Shown: positions 48,250 to 57,292 of the stretch, piece after piece
How positions within the stretch are numbered: position 1 is the stretch's first letter
Layout of the letters: the number at the start of each line of letters is the position of its first letter
Assembly: GCA_002840355.1 (NCBI GenBank)
Contig: PHAL01000001.1
Location: 1-64,000 of the forward strand
DNA from: Elusimicrobia bacterium HGW-Elusimicrobia-3
Lineage (GTDB): Bacteria; Elusimicrobiota; Elusimicrobia; Elusimicrobiales; UBA9959
Direction: 5' to 3'
Length of the DNA: 64,000 nucleotides
The notes under the pieces: model-generated
The model's input: the letters and a program-made list of their open reading frames with translations, nothing else
What the model was told of the DNA's origin: nothing
Database searches by the model: none
Position numbers and translations under genes: made by a program

Positions 48250-49350
48250 ATGTCGAAAATCCTTTATCTTGCAAACGCTGGCGATATCCATACAGCCCGG
48301 TGGGTTAACGCAATTGCAAAAAAGGGCAATTCCGTTACGCTTCTAACTGTTCAGCCAATGGAGAGATGCGTTCCAGTTGACCCGGCTGTAAGGGTGCGGC
48401 AACTCTATTGGCATGGTGGGGCCGGGTATTATTTAAATGTCCCAGAAGTCCGACGCTGGATAAAGGAAATACAGCCTGACTTGATGCATGCTCATTATGC
48501 TACAGGCTATGGTACATTAGCAAGGCTCGTCGGTTTTCATCCAACCATAACCTCTGCATGGGGCAGTGATATTCTTGTTTTTCCCAAAAAGAGCATCTTC
48601 CACCGCGCGTTGCTTGTTAACAATCTTAAGTATGCCGATTATATAGCGTCAACCAGTCGTGTTATGGCAGAGGAAATGACACAATTGATATCTCCTTGTA
48701 ATCCAATTGCGCTCACTCCTTTTGGAGTGGATTGTGGGTGCTTTTCCCCAAAGCCGGAGAAATCCGATGCTGATATCATTATTGGCACGGTGAAAAAACT
48801 TGAGCGAATATATGGAATTGATTTCCTTATTGATGCATTCGCTTTGGTAAAACGCGGTTATCAGGGGGGAAGAAAACTGAAGCTTAAAATATACGGGAAG
48901 GGCCCGTTGGAAGGCCAATTGAGAAAACTGGCGATAAAAAGGGGCGTAATGGAAGATACGGATTTCTGTGGCTACGTTAGGCATGAAGATCTTCCATCGG
49001 TTTTTAATTCGTTTTCAGTTTCAGTTGCGCTTTCTCGTAGTGAAAGCTTTGGCGTTTCTGTGTTAGAGGCCTCCGCTTGTGGTGTCCCAGTGGTGGTTTC
49101 TGATGTGGGAGGCCTTCCAGAGGTCGTTTTGAATGGGAAGACAGGCTTTATTGTTGGGGCTGGAAAAGTGGATGAGGCGGCTACTGCAATCTTAAATATT
49201 CTGCACAAGCCTGAAATGGCCGCGCAAATGGGTGAATCTGGGAGGCGACATGTCCTACAGTATTATAGCTGGGAGGATAGTGTGAACAAGATGCTATCTC
49301 TGTATGATATGGTTGTGAGAAATAATAGCTCCGTGCAAAAGAGAGCATAA
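48250..49350 (+). CDS. Glycosyltransferase family 4
   Basis: SESFGVSVLEASACGVPVVVSDVGGLPEVV. Confidence 0.95.
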   Translation: MSKILYLANAGDIHTARWVNAIAKKGNSVTLLTVQPMERCVPVDPAVRVRQLYWHGGAGYYLNVPEVRRWIKEIQPDLMHAHYATGYGTLARLVGFHPTITSAWGSDILVFPKKSIFHRALLVNNLKYADYIASTSRVMAEEMTQLISPCNPIALTPFGVDCGCFSPKPEKSDADIIIGTVKKLERIYGIDFLIDAFALVKRGYQGGRKLKLKIYGKGPLEGQLRKLAIKRGVMEDTDFCGYVRHEDLPSVFNSFSVSVALSRSESFGVSVLEASACGVPVVVSDVGGLPEVVLNGKTGFIVGAGKVDEAATAILNILHKPEMAAQMGESGRRHVLQYYSWEDSVNKMLSLYDMVVRNNSSVQKRA

Positions 49351-49363
49351 TTGTCATATTACA

Positions 49364-50341
49364 ATGCACAAACGATTATTGTTGTCTTTTATCAGATTGA
49401 TTGACGCTGTTTTCGCGCCATTAGTCTTTTTGGGTGCAATTCTGCTGAAAACTGTCAGGCGGGTTGGGCTTAGACACATGCCCATTGCGCGTAAGATATT
49501 TCTAATGGTCGGAGTTATGCCAGTGCGTGACCATTACTATGAGCCTCTTTTTAATGTGAATCAGCTCCGCTTCTCTTTACGGAATGATCGTGTTCTCCCC
49601 GGAATTGACTTTAATGTGAGTGGGCAGCTTGAGTTGTTGTCACAATTTGATTATCAGCACGAGCTGGATGGAATCGCTGTTGATAAAAAGAACCCGTTAG
49701 AATTCTATTACAACAATGGTAGCTTTATGTCTGGCGATGCCGAATATCTTTACTCTATTGTTCGTCTTTTTAAGCCAAAGCGCATTATTGAAATAGGCAG
49801 CGGGTATTCTACTCTTATGTTCCGGGAAGCGATAGCTAAAAACCAAGCTGATGACGTAGGGTATTCCTGTGAGCATATCTGCATTGAGCCGTTCGCTGCG
49901 GATTGGCTGGAGCAAATCAATGGGATTAAAATATTAAGAAGAAAAGTGGAAGAGATTGAGTTGTCACTCTTCGCCGCTTTGGAAAGTCGGGATATTCTAT
50001 TTATCGATTCATCACATGTTATACGGCCTCAGGGGGATGTTCTTCATGAATACTTCTCAATTCTGCCTTCATTAAGGCCCGGGGTTATTATTCATGTTCA
50101 TGACATCTTTACTCCGCGTGATTATCTTGATGATTGGCTGGCAAAGGATCTTAAGCTTTGGAATGAGCAATATCTGGTGGAAGCTTTTCTTTCATTTAAT
50201 AAGGAGTTTAAGATTATCGGTGCACTTAATTTCCTTACACATCACTATGCGAAGGATGTTTGTGCAAAACTCCCTATCTTGAGGAAAGAGATTTCTGGGC
50301 GTGAGCCAGGTTCTTTATGGATTGAGAAAGTTGGTAAATGA
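49364..50341 (+). CDS. Class I SAM methyltransferase
   Basis: RIIEIGSGYSTLMFREA; DILFIDSSHVIRPQGDV. Confidence 0.8.
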   Translation: MHKRLLLSFIRLIDAVFAPLVFLGAILLKTVRRVGLRHMPIARKIFLMVGVMPVRDHYYEPLFNVNQLRFSLRNDRVLPGIDFNVSGQLELLSQFDYQHELDGIAVDKKNPLEFYYNNGSFMSGDAEYLYSIVRLFKPKRIIEIGSGYSTLMFREAIAKNQADDVGYSCEHICIEPFAADWLEQINGIKILRRKVEEIELSLFAALESRDILFIDSSHVIRPQGDVLHEYFSILPSLRPGVIIHVHDIFTPRDYLDDWLAKDLKLWNEQYLVEAFLSFNKEFKIIGALNFLTHHYAKDVCAKLPILRKEISGREPGSLWIEKVGK

Positions 50342-50397
50342 CTGTCTTTATGAAGCTAAATGTGTAATTACAAGTAATTGCTATAGTTGAATTTTAA

Positions 50398-51519
50398 ATG
50401 ATTGAAGGGACTAAAGATAATAAAATGACCTGTAAACCCGGCGTATACCTCTTTGGGGCGGGTGGCGCAGCCACTTGGGTTCTTGCTGGATTTGAGCGGG
50501 CGGGAATCCCTGTCTTAGGTTTTATTGATGAGGCTGCCAATCCGCCTTTTAAGGTATGCGGCATCCCTGTTTATTCACCTGCCGACACAAGAGTGAGTGG
50601 CGCAAAGCGTAAAAAAGCTGCTTTGATTGTATCAGTTATGAATCCTGTAGCTGATCTCGATGGAATAATGGAGCGGATGTCCCATAAAGGGTGGTGTAAC
50701 GTTTATTCTTATTCTGAATTCGGAAAGACTCTTTTGATACAAAATGGGATGCATTGTGGAATCCTGGACCCTGTTCCGTTAAAAAAGCACGGCAGGGACC
50801 TGGCCCAGGTGAGAAAGATATTATCTGACGAGCATAGTAAGGAGTTACTTGACGGTTTTGTGAAGTACGTAAAAACATTTGATGAGTCCGGATTGTCTGC
50901 CGTAACCCCGCAACCTTACTTTACAGATACTTTGCCGCGATGGACAGAGCCTCTTCGTCTGGTTGATTGTGGCGCTTTTGACGGCGACACCTTACGTGCG
51001 GCCCAAGACTCCGGATACAAAATTCAGGCGGTTAGGGCTTTTGAGCCTGATCCTATAAACTATTCAAAACTGTTGCATGAAATCAAACTTGGGATAAACT
51101 CTGAGGCATGGCCTTGCGGTGTATCGGATAAAACCGGCGTCTTGCGGTTCTCCTCCCAAGGGGATACTGGGAGTGCCCTTAGCGATGAAGGCGATATGAT
51201 AGTCCAATGCGTGGCATTGGATGACGCTATCCCATCTTTCTCCCCGACTCTTGTGAAAATGGACATTGAGGGCGCAGAGGAAGCCGCCTTAGAAGGTGCT
51301 GAGAACCTGCTCCGTACATATTCTCCGGAATTAGCGATATCGGTATATCATCGCCCTGAGGATATCTGGAGAATCCCATTATGGCTTTATAAAATCTGGG
51401 GAAAGGATGCTAGGTATTATCTTAGGCGACATAGTCGGGGTGTAGCCGATACATTGCTGTACGTATTTCCAAGGAAGACAGCGAGAAAGTCCCGTTTGCC
51501 TCGTAGCCTAAGGGCTTAA
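50398..51519 (+). CDS. FkbM family methyltransferase with N-terminal Rossmann-like domain
   Basis: LVDCGAFDGDTLRAA, VRAFEPDPINYSKL, VKMDIEGAEEAALEGA; N-terminal VYLFGAGGAATWVL. Confidence 0.9.
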   Translation: MIEGTKDNKMTCKPGVYLFGAGGAATWVLAGFERAGIPVLGFIDEAANPPFKVCGIPVYSPADTRVSGAKRKKAALIVSVMNPVADLDGIMERMSHKGWCNVYSYSEFGKTLLIQNGMHCGILDPVPLKKHGRDLAQVRKILSDEHSKELLDGFVKYVKTFDESGLSAVTPQPYFTDTLPRWTEPLRLVDCGAFDGDTLRAAQDSGYKIQAVRAFEPDPINYSKLLHEIKLGINSEAWPCGVSDKTGVLRFSSQGDTGSALSDEGDMIVQCVALDDAIPSFSPTLVKMDIEGAEEAALEGAENLLRTYSPELAISVYHRPEDIWRIPLWLYKIWGKDARYYLRRHSRGVADTLLYVFPRKTARKSRLPRSLRA

Positions 51520-51531
51520 TTAGGAGGATTA

Positions 51532-52143
51532 GTGGTGAAACGTTTATTCGATGTTGTGGCATCAAGTATCTTAATCATGATACTCTGCCCGTTATTTATC
51601 GTTTTGGCGGTCCTAGTGAAAATCTCTTCGCCTGGGCCGGTATTCTTTCGTCAAGTACGTATCGGCTGGGGTGGGGAGCCTTTTTACATTATTAAACTCC
51701 GGACAATGCTTGCCGATTCTGAAAAACTAAGCCGGGAAACTGCGGGGGGTAGTGATGTTCGAATTACGCCTTTTGGCAGGTTTCTGCGCAAGTATAAGCT
51801 TGACGAGTTGCCTCAATTATTCAATGTCCTGACCGGTGATATGAGCCTAGTGGGCCCTCGCCCGGAAATTCCTTTTTATGCTGCTCGCTACCGTGGCGAA
51901 GAGAGAATAGTGTTTTCTGTCCGCCCGGGGATTACGGATGTTTGTTCTTTGGAGTTTTCAGACTTGGACTCAATAATGGATGCGCGAGGTGAGTCCACGC
52001 CTGCTGAATATTATGAAAAAGTGATACATCCACGCAAAAAAGAAATACAAATGAGATATGTAAAGGAACAAACATTTCTTTCCGACCTTAGGATACTGTT
52101 TAAAACTGCGTGGGTGGTGCTATTGGGAAAGAAGTTAGTATAA
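51532..52143 (+). CDS. Undecaprenyl-phosphate sugar phosphotransferase (initiating sugar transferase)
   Basis: KRLFDVVASSILIMILCPLFIVLAVLVKISSPGPVFFRQVRIG...LDELPQLFNVLTGDMSLVGPRPEI; GTG start. Confidence 0.95.
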   Translation: MVKRLFDVVASSILIMILCPLFIVLAVLVKISSPGPVFFRQVRIGWGGEPFYIIKLRTMLADSEKLSRETAGGSDVRITPFGRFLRKYKLDELPQLFNVLTGDMSLVGPRPEIPFYAARYRGEERIVFSVRPGITDVCSLEFSDLDSIMDARGESTPAEYYEKVIHPRKKEIQMRYVKEQTFLSDLRILFKTAWVVLLGKKLV

Positions 52144-52150
52144 AGGATAA

Positions 52151-53098
52151 ATGCAATACATCGATGTTGCCGGTATGCGGGTTTCCCGAGTTGCTTTTGG
52201 CTGTTCCGCAATTGGCGGGCATGACTATGGTAAAGTTGACGATGCTGATAGCCTCAGGGCTATTTCTGCTGCATGCGCGTCAGGAATTACATTGTTCGAT
52301 ACGGCAGATATTTATGGGTTAGGCCATTCTGAGCAGATTCTGGCAAAGGGATTAGGTGGATACAGGAATAAAGTGGTTGTGGCTACTAAATTCGGAGTCT
52401 GCTGGGATAAAATCTCACGGAGTACATATAAAGATATTCGTCCTGTTTACCTCCGAACAGCATTGAAGAAAAGTCTAAAGAATCTAAAGTTGGATTGCAT
52501 TCCGCTTTATCAGGTGCATTGGCCTGATAATATTACCCCTTTGGATGATGTCCTTGAGGAATTGGATAAATGCCGTACGGCAGGCTTAGTCCGCGCTTTT
52601 GGGCTGAGCAATTTTAACCCGATAGAGCATGGGCCGAGTATTTCTAGAAATAAGGCGGCAAGTATTCAATTACCATATAGCCTGATAGACGGAGCTAAAC
52701 GGGAATTGCTGGAATATGCGGCAAGTAAATTGGGACTGGCAACGTTAATTTATAATGTCCTGGCACACGGCTATCTAAGCGGCAAATATACAAGAGAAAG
52801 CGTATTCTCCGGCACAGATCTTAGAACGCGCGATAATTCTTTTGTAAAAGGGGATAAGGTATTGAATTGGCGTGCTGTAGATATTGTAAAACAAATAGCC
52901 TTGGATACTGGTCTAACTCCGGCTCAAGTGGTAATTTCCTGGACTTTACGTCAGCCATTTGTCGGAAGCGTTATAATTGGAGCTAAGACAGAAGTACAAG
53001 TCCAGCAGAACGCTATAGCCGCAGACATCAATTTAGATCGAGCTGCCTGTCAAGCGTTGGGTGATGTTGTGGCCTTGTTACGCCGCCAAGATACCTGA
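52151..53098 (+). CDS. Aldo/keto reductase
   Basis: ITLFDTADIYGLGHSEQILAKGL; VVVATKFG; YQVHWPD; FGLSNF. Confidence 0.93.
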   Translation: MQYIDVAGMRVSRVAFGCSAIGGHDYGKVDDADSLRAISAACASGITLFDTADIYGLGHSEQILAKGLGGYRNKVVVATKFGVCWDKISRSTYKDIRPVYLRTALKKSLKNLKLDCIPLYQVHWPDNITPLDDVLEELDKCRTAGLVRAFGLSNFNPIEHGPSISRNKAASIQLPYSLIDGAKRELLEYAASKLGLATLIYNVLAHGYLSGKYTRESVFSGTDLRTRDNSFVKGDKVLNWRAVDIVKQIALDTGLTPAQVVISWTLRQPFVGSVIIGAKTEVQVQQNAIAADINLDRAACQALGDVVALLRRQDT

Positions 53099-53131
53099 GT
53101 TAAAGAAAATTTGATTTTATCTCGTGAATAA

Positions 53132-54391
53132 ATGAATATCTGGCTGATTACAACGGGTGAACCTGTACCAATAAGTGGAAAATCACCGCATAGATTGATG
53201 CGCACGGGATACTTTTCGGCTTTCCTGGCAAATGCAGGGCATAATGTGGTCTGGTGGGCCTCAGCCTTTAGTCATGCGGAAAAACAATTCCTAGATATTC
53301 CCGGGGACGTTTTGCATATACGTGGGAATATGGAAATTCGTTTGCTCCGTGGTTGCGGATATAAAAATAACGTCTCGCTGGCGCGTATCCGTGATCATAA
53401 GCAGGTTGCCGCTAATTTCTGGGAGCTGGCGCGACAAAGCCAAAAACCAGATTTAATACTATGCAGTTACCCTACTATAGAGTTAAGCGCGGCGGCCGTA
53501 CGTTACGGTAAGGAATTTAAAGTTCCGGTTATGCTGGATATCCGCGATATGTGGCCGGATGTGTTTTTGGAGTTGGTTCCATTTCTGTTTCGCCCACTCC
53601 TGCGTTTCCTGATATCCCCATATTACCGGAAGGCAATTGATGCTATCAAAGGTGCAAAAGCTGTTACTGGGGTTACAGACGAGTATATCTCCTGGGCTTT
53701 GAACTTGGCTGCTCGAGAAAGAGCGGAATCAGATGTGTGTGTCCCTTTGGGATACGAAAGGCATGTTCTGAACGCGCATGACTTCGCGGCTGCCAAGCAA
53801 GAATTAAAACAAAAAGGTGTTCTTGATTATTCTGGAATGACTTTATGCTTCTTTGGAACACTCGGGCGACAATTCGAAATTGATGTGGTGATAGCGGCAG
53901 CAAAAATATTAAAGTCTAAAGGCTATCCGGTGCGTTTTGTGATCTGCGGTGGGGGAGATAGGGCTGAGTATTATAAGAGAAAGGCGGCGGGTGTATCGAA
54001 CTTTATTCTCCCGGGGAGGGTTAACGCTGCGGAAATAAGTGTGCTGATGGCCCAGTCTGCTGCGGGGCTAGCCCCATACAGGGAATCTAAAAACTTTTAT
54101 TGGAATATCCCTAATAAAATAGGTGAATATCTGTCTGGTGGATTGCCAATCATTTTGGGGCTGAAAGAAGGCGTGGCTAAGAGCCTGCTATCTGAAAACG
54201 ACTGCTGTGTGGAGTACAATGGTAGCGCGGAAACTTTAGCGGAAAAGATTGCGGAATTACATGATAGCCCTGCGGTTCTTGAAAGATTACGAAAAAACGC
54301 CGTAAAACTCTTTGAAAGTAGTTTCAGGGCGGAAAGAATCTATTCTGATTTCGCCTCACACCTGACTAGGATTGCTAAGCATGCTATGTGA
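53132..54391 (+). CDS. Glycosyltransferase family 4
   Basis: PVMLDIRDMWPDVFLE; CFFGTLGRQFEIDVVIAAAKIL; IGEYLSGGLPIILG. Confidence 0.92.
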   Translation: MNIWLITTGEPVPISGKSPHRLMRTGYFSAFLANAGHNVVWWASAFSHAEKQFLDIPGDVLHIRGNMEIRLLRGCGYKNNVSLARIRDHKQVAANFWELARQSQKPDLILCSYPTIELSAAAVRYGKEFKVPVMLDIRDMWPDVFLELVPFLFRPLLRFLISPYYRKAIDAIKGAKAVTGVTDEYISWALNLAARERAESDVCVPLGYERHVLNAHDFAAAKQELKQKGVLDYSGMTLCFFGTLGRQFEIDVVIAAAKILKSKGYPVRFVICGGGDRAEYYKRKAAGVSNFILPGRVNAAEISVLMAQSAAGLAPYRESKNFYWNIPNKIGEYLSGGLPIILGLKEGVAKSLLSENDCCVEYNGSAETLAEKIAELHDSPAVLERLRKNAVKLFESSFRAERIYSDFASHLTRIAKHAM

Positions 54392-54435
54392 AAATATGGT
54401 TCGGATATACATTTAGTTGTGTGGCAATCTGACTG

Positions 54436-55272
54436 ATGAACAGGCAAATAATTATGCGCAATAATGACAGACTCGCCGCTCAAGTACGCCAAACCATACT
54501 CGATATGATCTGCCGCACTAACGGGCCACATATCGGTCCTTGCTATTCTTGTGTGGACCTTTTAGTGGGTTTGTATTTTGGCGGCATGAACGTGTCCCCA
54601 TCAAAATCTGAAAGCCCTAATAGGGACAGATTTGTATTTAGTAAAGGACATGCTTCCCCTGCTTTATACGCTGTTTTGCATCGGCGTGGTTTTCTAACCG
54701 ATAAGGATGTTTCCGGGTTCGCCACAAATGGCGGGACATTTCAACAGCACCCCGACCGTAATGTCGGAAAAGGTATTGAGGTCTCTACCGGTTCGCTAGG
54801 GCATGGCCTACCTGTGGGCGCAGGCATGGCATACGCTCTTAAAAAGGATAAGTCCCGCGCGCGGGTCTTCGTGATGATAAGTGACGGTGAACTTGACGAG
54901 GGCTCAACCTGGGAAGCAATATTGTTCGCCGGGCATCATAAACTCAATAATCTTGTGCTTATAGTGGATTATAACAGGATGCATGCATTGGGGCCTTCCA
55001 AAAAAACTCTGGACCTCGACCCGCTTGCGGGCAAATTCCGCGCTTTCAATTGGGCGGCCAAGGTGATTGACGGACATTCCTTCAAAGCTATCAATAAAAC
55101 CCTGGCCACTCTGCCTTTCCATAAGAATATGCCAAGCGTGATAGTGGCCGAAACGCTTAAAGGCAAGGGCGTTTCTTTTATGGAAAATGACCTGCGCTGG
55201 CATTATTGCTGCCCCGATGAAAAAGAGAGGGCCTGGGCCTGCCGGGAAATCAAGGCTGGGGTAAAGCCATGA
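54436..55272 (+). CDS. Transketolase, N-terminal (TPP-binding) subunit
   Basis: DRFVFSKGHASPALYAVL; STGSLGHGLPVGAGMA; VMISDGELDEGSTWEA. Confidence 0.93.
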   Translation: MNRQIIMRNNDRLAAQVRQTILDMICRTNGPHIGPCYSCVDLLVGLYFGGMNVSPSKSESPNRDRFVFSKGHASPALYAVLHRRGFLTDKDVSGFATNGGTFQQHPDRNVGKGIEVSTGSLGHGLPVGAGMAYALKKDKSRARVFVMISDGELDEGSTWEAILFAGHHKLNNLVLIVDYNRMHALGPSKKTLDLDPLAGKFRAFNWAAKVIDGHSFKAINKTLATLPFHKNMPSVIVAETLKGKGVSFMENDLRWHYCCPDEKERAWACREIKAGVKP

Positions 55273-56192
55273 GGAAAGCCTTTTACGAAAAAATGGCCGA
55301 TATAGCCGCCGCAAACAGGGATGTCTATTTCCTTACGGCAAACCTTGGCTACAAATTCTTTGATGAGATAAGACAAAATTCCCCGGAACAGTTCCTCGAT
55401 GTCGGTGTTGCCGAGCAGAATATGATAGGCCTGGCGGCCGGAATGGCGCTCTGTGGGAAATCTGTTTATTGCTATTCAATAATCCCGTTCCTTACGCTGA
55501 GAGCCTGTGAGCAGGTGCGTGTGGACGTCTGTTACCATAACTTGCCAGTTAAGCTTGTCGGTATGGGCGCCGGGTTCACTTATGGGCAAGAGGGCTTTAC
55601 CCATTTCGGAATTGAGGACATGGCTGTAATGCGCGCGATGCCGAATATGACCATTGTCGTGCCGGATACTATAGAAAATGCCGTGCGCGTGGCGGAATTA
55701 AGCGAAAACTTTAAAGGGCCGTTGTATATTCGACTAGGCCGTGCCGGGGTGCACGGAGTGGGCAATAAGGCAACACTTAAGAGCATTGGCAAAGCTTCAA
55801 TGATTCGCGAAGGGAAAGATTGCTTGTTAATTGCTATTGGCAACATGGTCTCTGTGGCACAGCAGGTTTCCGAAAGCCTTGCGGTATATGGCATAAGTAC
55901 ACGAGTGCTTAACATGCACACCCTTAAGCCGCTTGATGGGATGGCTCTGCTGGAGAGTGTGAAAACGCATAAGTTTATATTTACGCTCGAAGAACACAGT
56001 ATACAGGGTGGGTTGGGTTCCGCTGTTGCTGAAGTGCTTGCCGAAGCAGGCTACCGTGGTAAATTTCAGCGTTTAGGCATACCAGAGAAACTTGACCAGG
56101 TTATTGGGGATGCTGACTATCTCTGGGAACATTACGGACTTTCTGCTGGAAAAGTAACTAGGCGGCTATTGAAAATTATTGGTAAGGTGTGA
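55269..56192 (+). CDS. Transketolase, C-terminal subunit
   Basis: FLDVGVAEQNMIGLAAGMAL; TYGQEGFTHFGIEDMAVMRAMPNM; FTLEEHSIQGGLGSAV; ATGA overlap with upstream gene. Confidence 0.93.
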   Translation: MRKAFYEKMADIAAANRDVYFLTANLGYKFFDEIRQNSPEQFLDVGVAEQNMIGLAAGMALCGKSVYCYSIIPFLTLRACEQVRVDVCYHNLPVKLVGMGAGFTYGQEGFTHFGIEDMAVMRAMPNMTIVVPDTIENAVRVAELSENFKGPLYIRLGRAGVHGVGNKATLKSIGKASMIREGKDCLLIAIGNMVSVAQQVSESLAVYGISTRVLNMHTLKPLDGMALLESVKTHKFIFTLEEHSIQGGLGSAVAEVLAEAGYRGKFQRLGIPEKLDQVIGDADYLWEHYGLSAGKVTRRLLKIIGKV

Positions 56193-56256
56193 CCCAAAGT
56201 TCTTTTTAGGTATTATCCCGTGCGCCTGTGTAATCTAGGAACTCTTAACGTTTAAT

Positions 56257-57231
56257 ATGGAAAAAATTGCTGTCATTGGCGGCGCCGGGTATATCGGTTC
56301 CCATGTTTGTAAGTTGTTGAAGCAAAGCGGGTATTCGCCTGTCGTTTTTGACAATCTTTCTACCGGGCATAGGCGTCTGGTGCGTTGGGGTGAGTTTTTT
56401 AAAGGTGATTTGGGGAGCATTTCTGATTTACTGCGTTTTTTTAAAAAGCATAAGGTTCGCGCAGTCATGCATTTTAGTGCTTTTGCATATGTTGGGGAAT
56501 CTGTCGATAATCCCGCAAAATATTATCTAAATAACGTTGCAAACACTATTAACCTCCTCAATGCAATGCGTAATGCCGGAGTTAATAGGTTTGTGTTCTC
56601 ATCTTCCTGCGCAGTTTATGGTGAACCAGTCGCATTGCCGATGCGCGAAAATATGCCTTTTAATCCGATAAGCCCTTATGGCAGGACAAAAAAAATTGTA
56701 GAGGAAATGCTGGTTGACTATAATGCTGCATATGGTCTTAAATTCACCGCGCTTCGTTATTTTAACGCGGCGGGAGCAGATCCTGACGGCGAGACTGGCG
56801 AACTACACTGCCCTGAAACTCATTTAATCCCGCTAGTGCTGGACGCCGCCGCCGGCCGCCGGCCGTATATTAAAGTGTTTGGCGGGAACTATAAAACTCC
56901 AGACGGCACCTGTTTGCGTGATTATGTCCATGTGGCGGACTTGGCTCAGGCACACCTGCTTGCGCTGCGTTGCCTGGAGCGCGGGGAGGGGGGCGGGGCG
57001 TTCAATTTAGGCAATGGAAATGGTTTCAGTGTGCTTGAAGTCATAGAAATGGCTGAAAAGGTTACTGGCCTTAAAATTCCGGTTAAAATGGTTCCGCGCC
57101 GCGCCGGCGATCCAGCTGCGCTCGTGGCCTCTTCCTTGCGTATACAGCGCAACCTGGGTTGGAAGCCGCAATATAATTCACTGGAGACTATAATCCGCCA
57201 CGCTTGGGCCTGGCATCGTAAAATAAGGTAG
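56257..57231 (+). CDS. galE: UDP-glucose 4-epimerase
   Basis: KIAVIGGAGYIGSHVCKLL; FSSSCAVYGEP; NPISPYGRTKKIVEEML; LRYFNAAGADPDGE. Confidence 0.94.
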   Translation: MEKIAVIGGAGYIGSHVCKLLKQSGYSPVVFDNLSTGHRRLVRWGEFFKGDLGSISDLLRFFKKHKVRAVMHFSAFAYVGESVDNPAKYYLNNVANTINLLNAMRNAGVNRFVFSSSCAVYGEPVALPMRENMPFNPISPYGRTKKIVEEMLVDYNAAYGLKFTALRYFNAAGADPDGETGELHCPETHLIPLVLDAAAGRRPYIKVFGGNYKTPDGTCLRDYVHVADLAQAHLLALRCLERGEGGGAFNLGNGNGFSVLEVIEMAEKVTGLKIPVKMVPRRAGDPAALVASSLRIQRNLGWKPQYNSLETIIRHAWAWHRKIR

Positions 57232-57280
57232 TACGTTTTTTGTATCCTGATATACATTGCCGCAAGGGCTGTATTATTGG

Positions 57281-57286
57281 GATAAT
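57281..57286 (+). promoter_or_regulatory. Extended -10 (TGGGATAAT) for a leaderless start at 57293
   Basis: TTGCCG 57257-57262, 18 nt, GATAAT 57281-57286, ATG at +1 (57293). Confidence 0.5.
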
Positions 57287-57292
57287 ATACAC

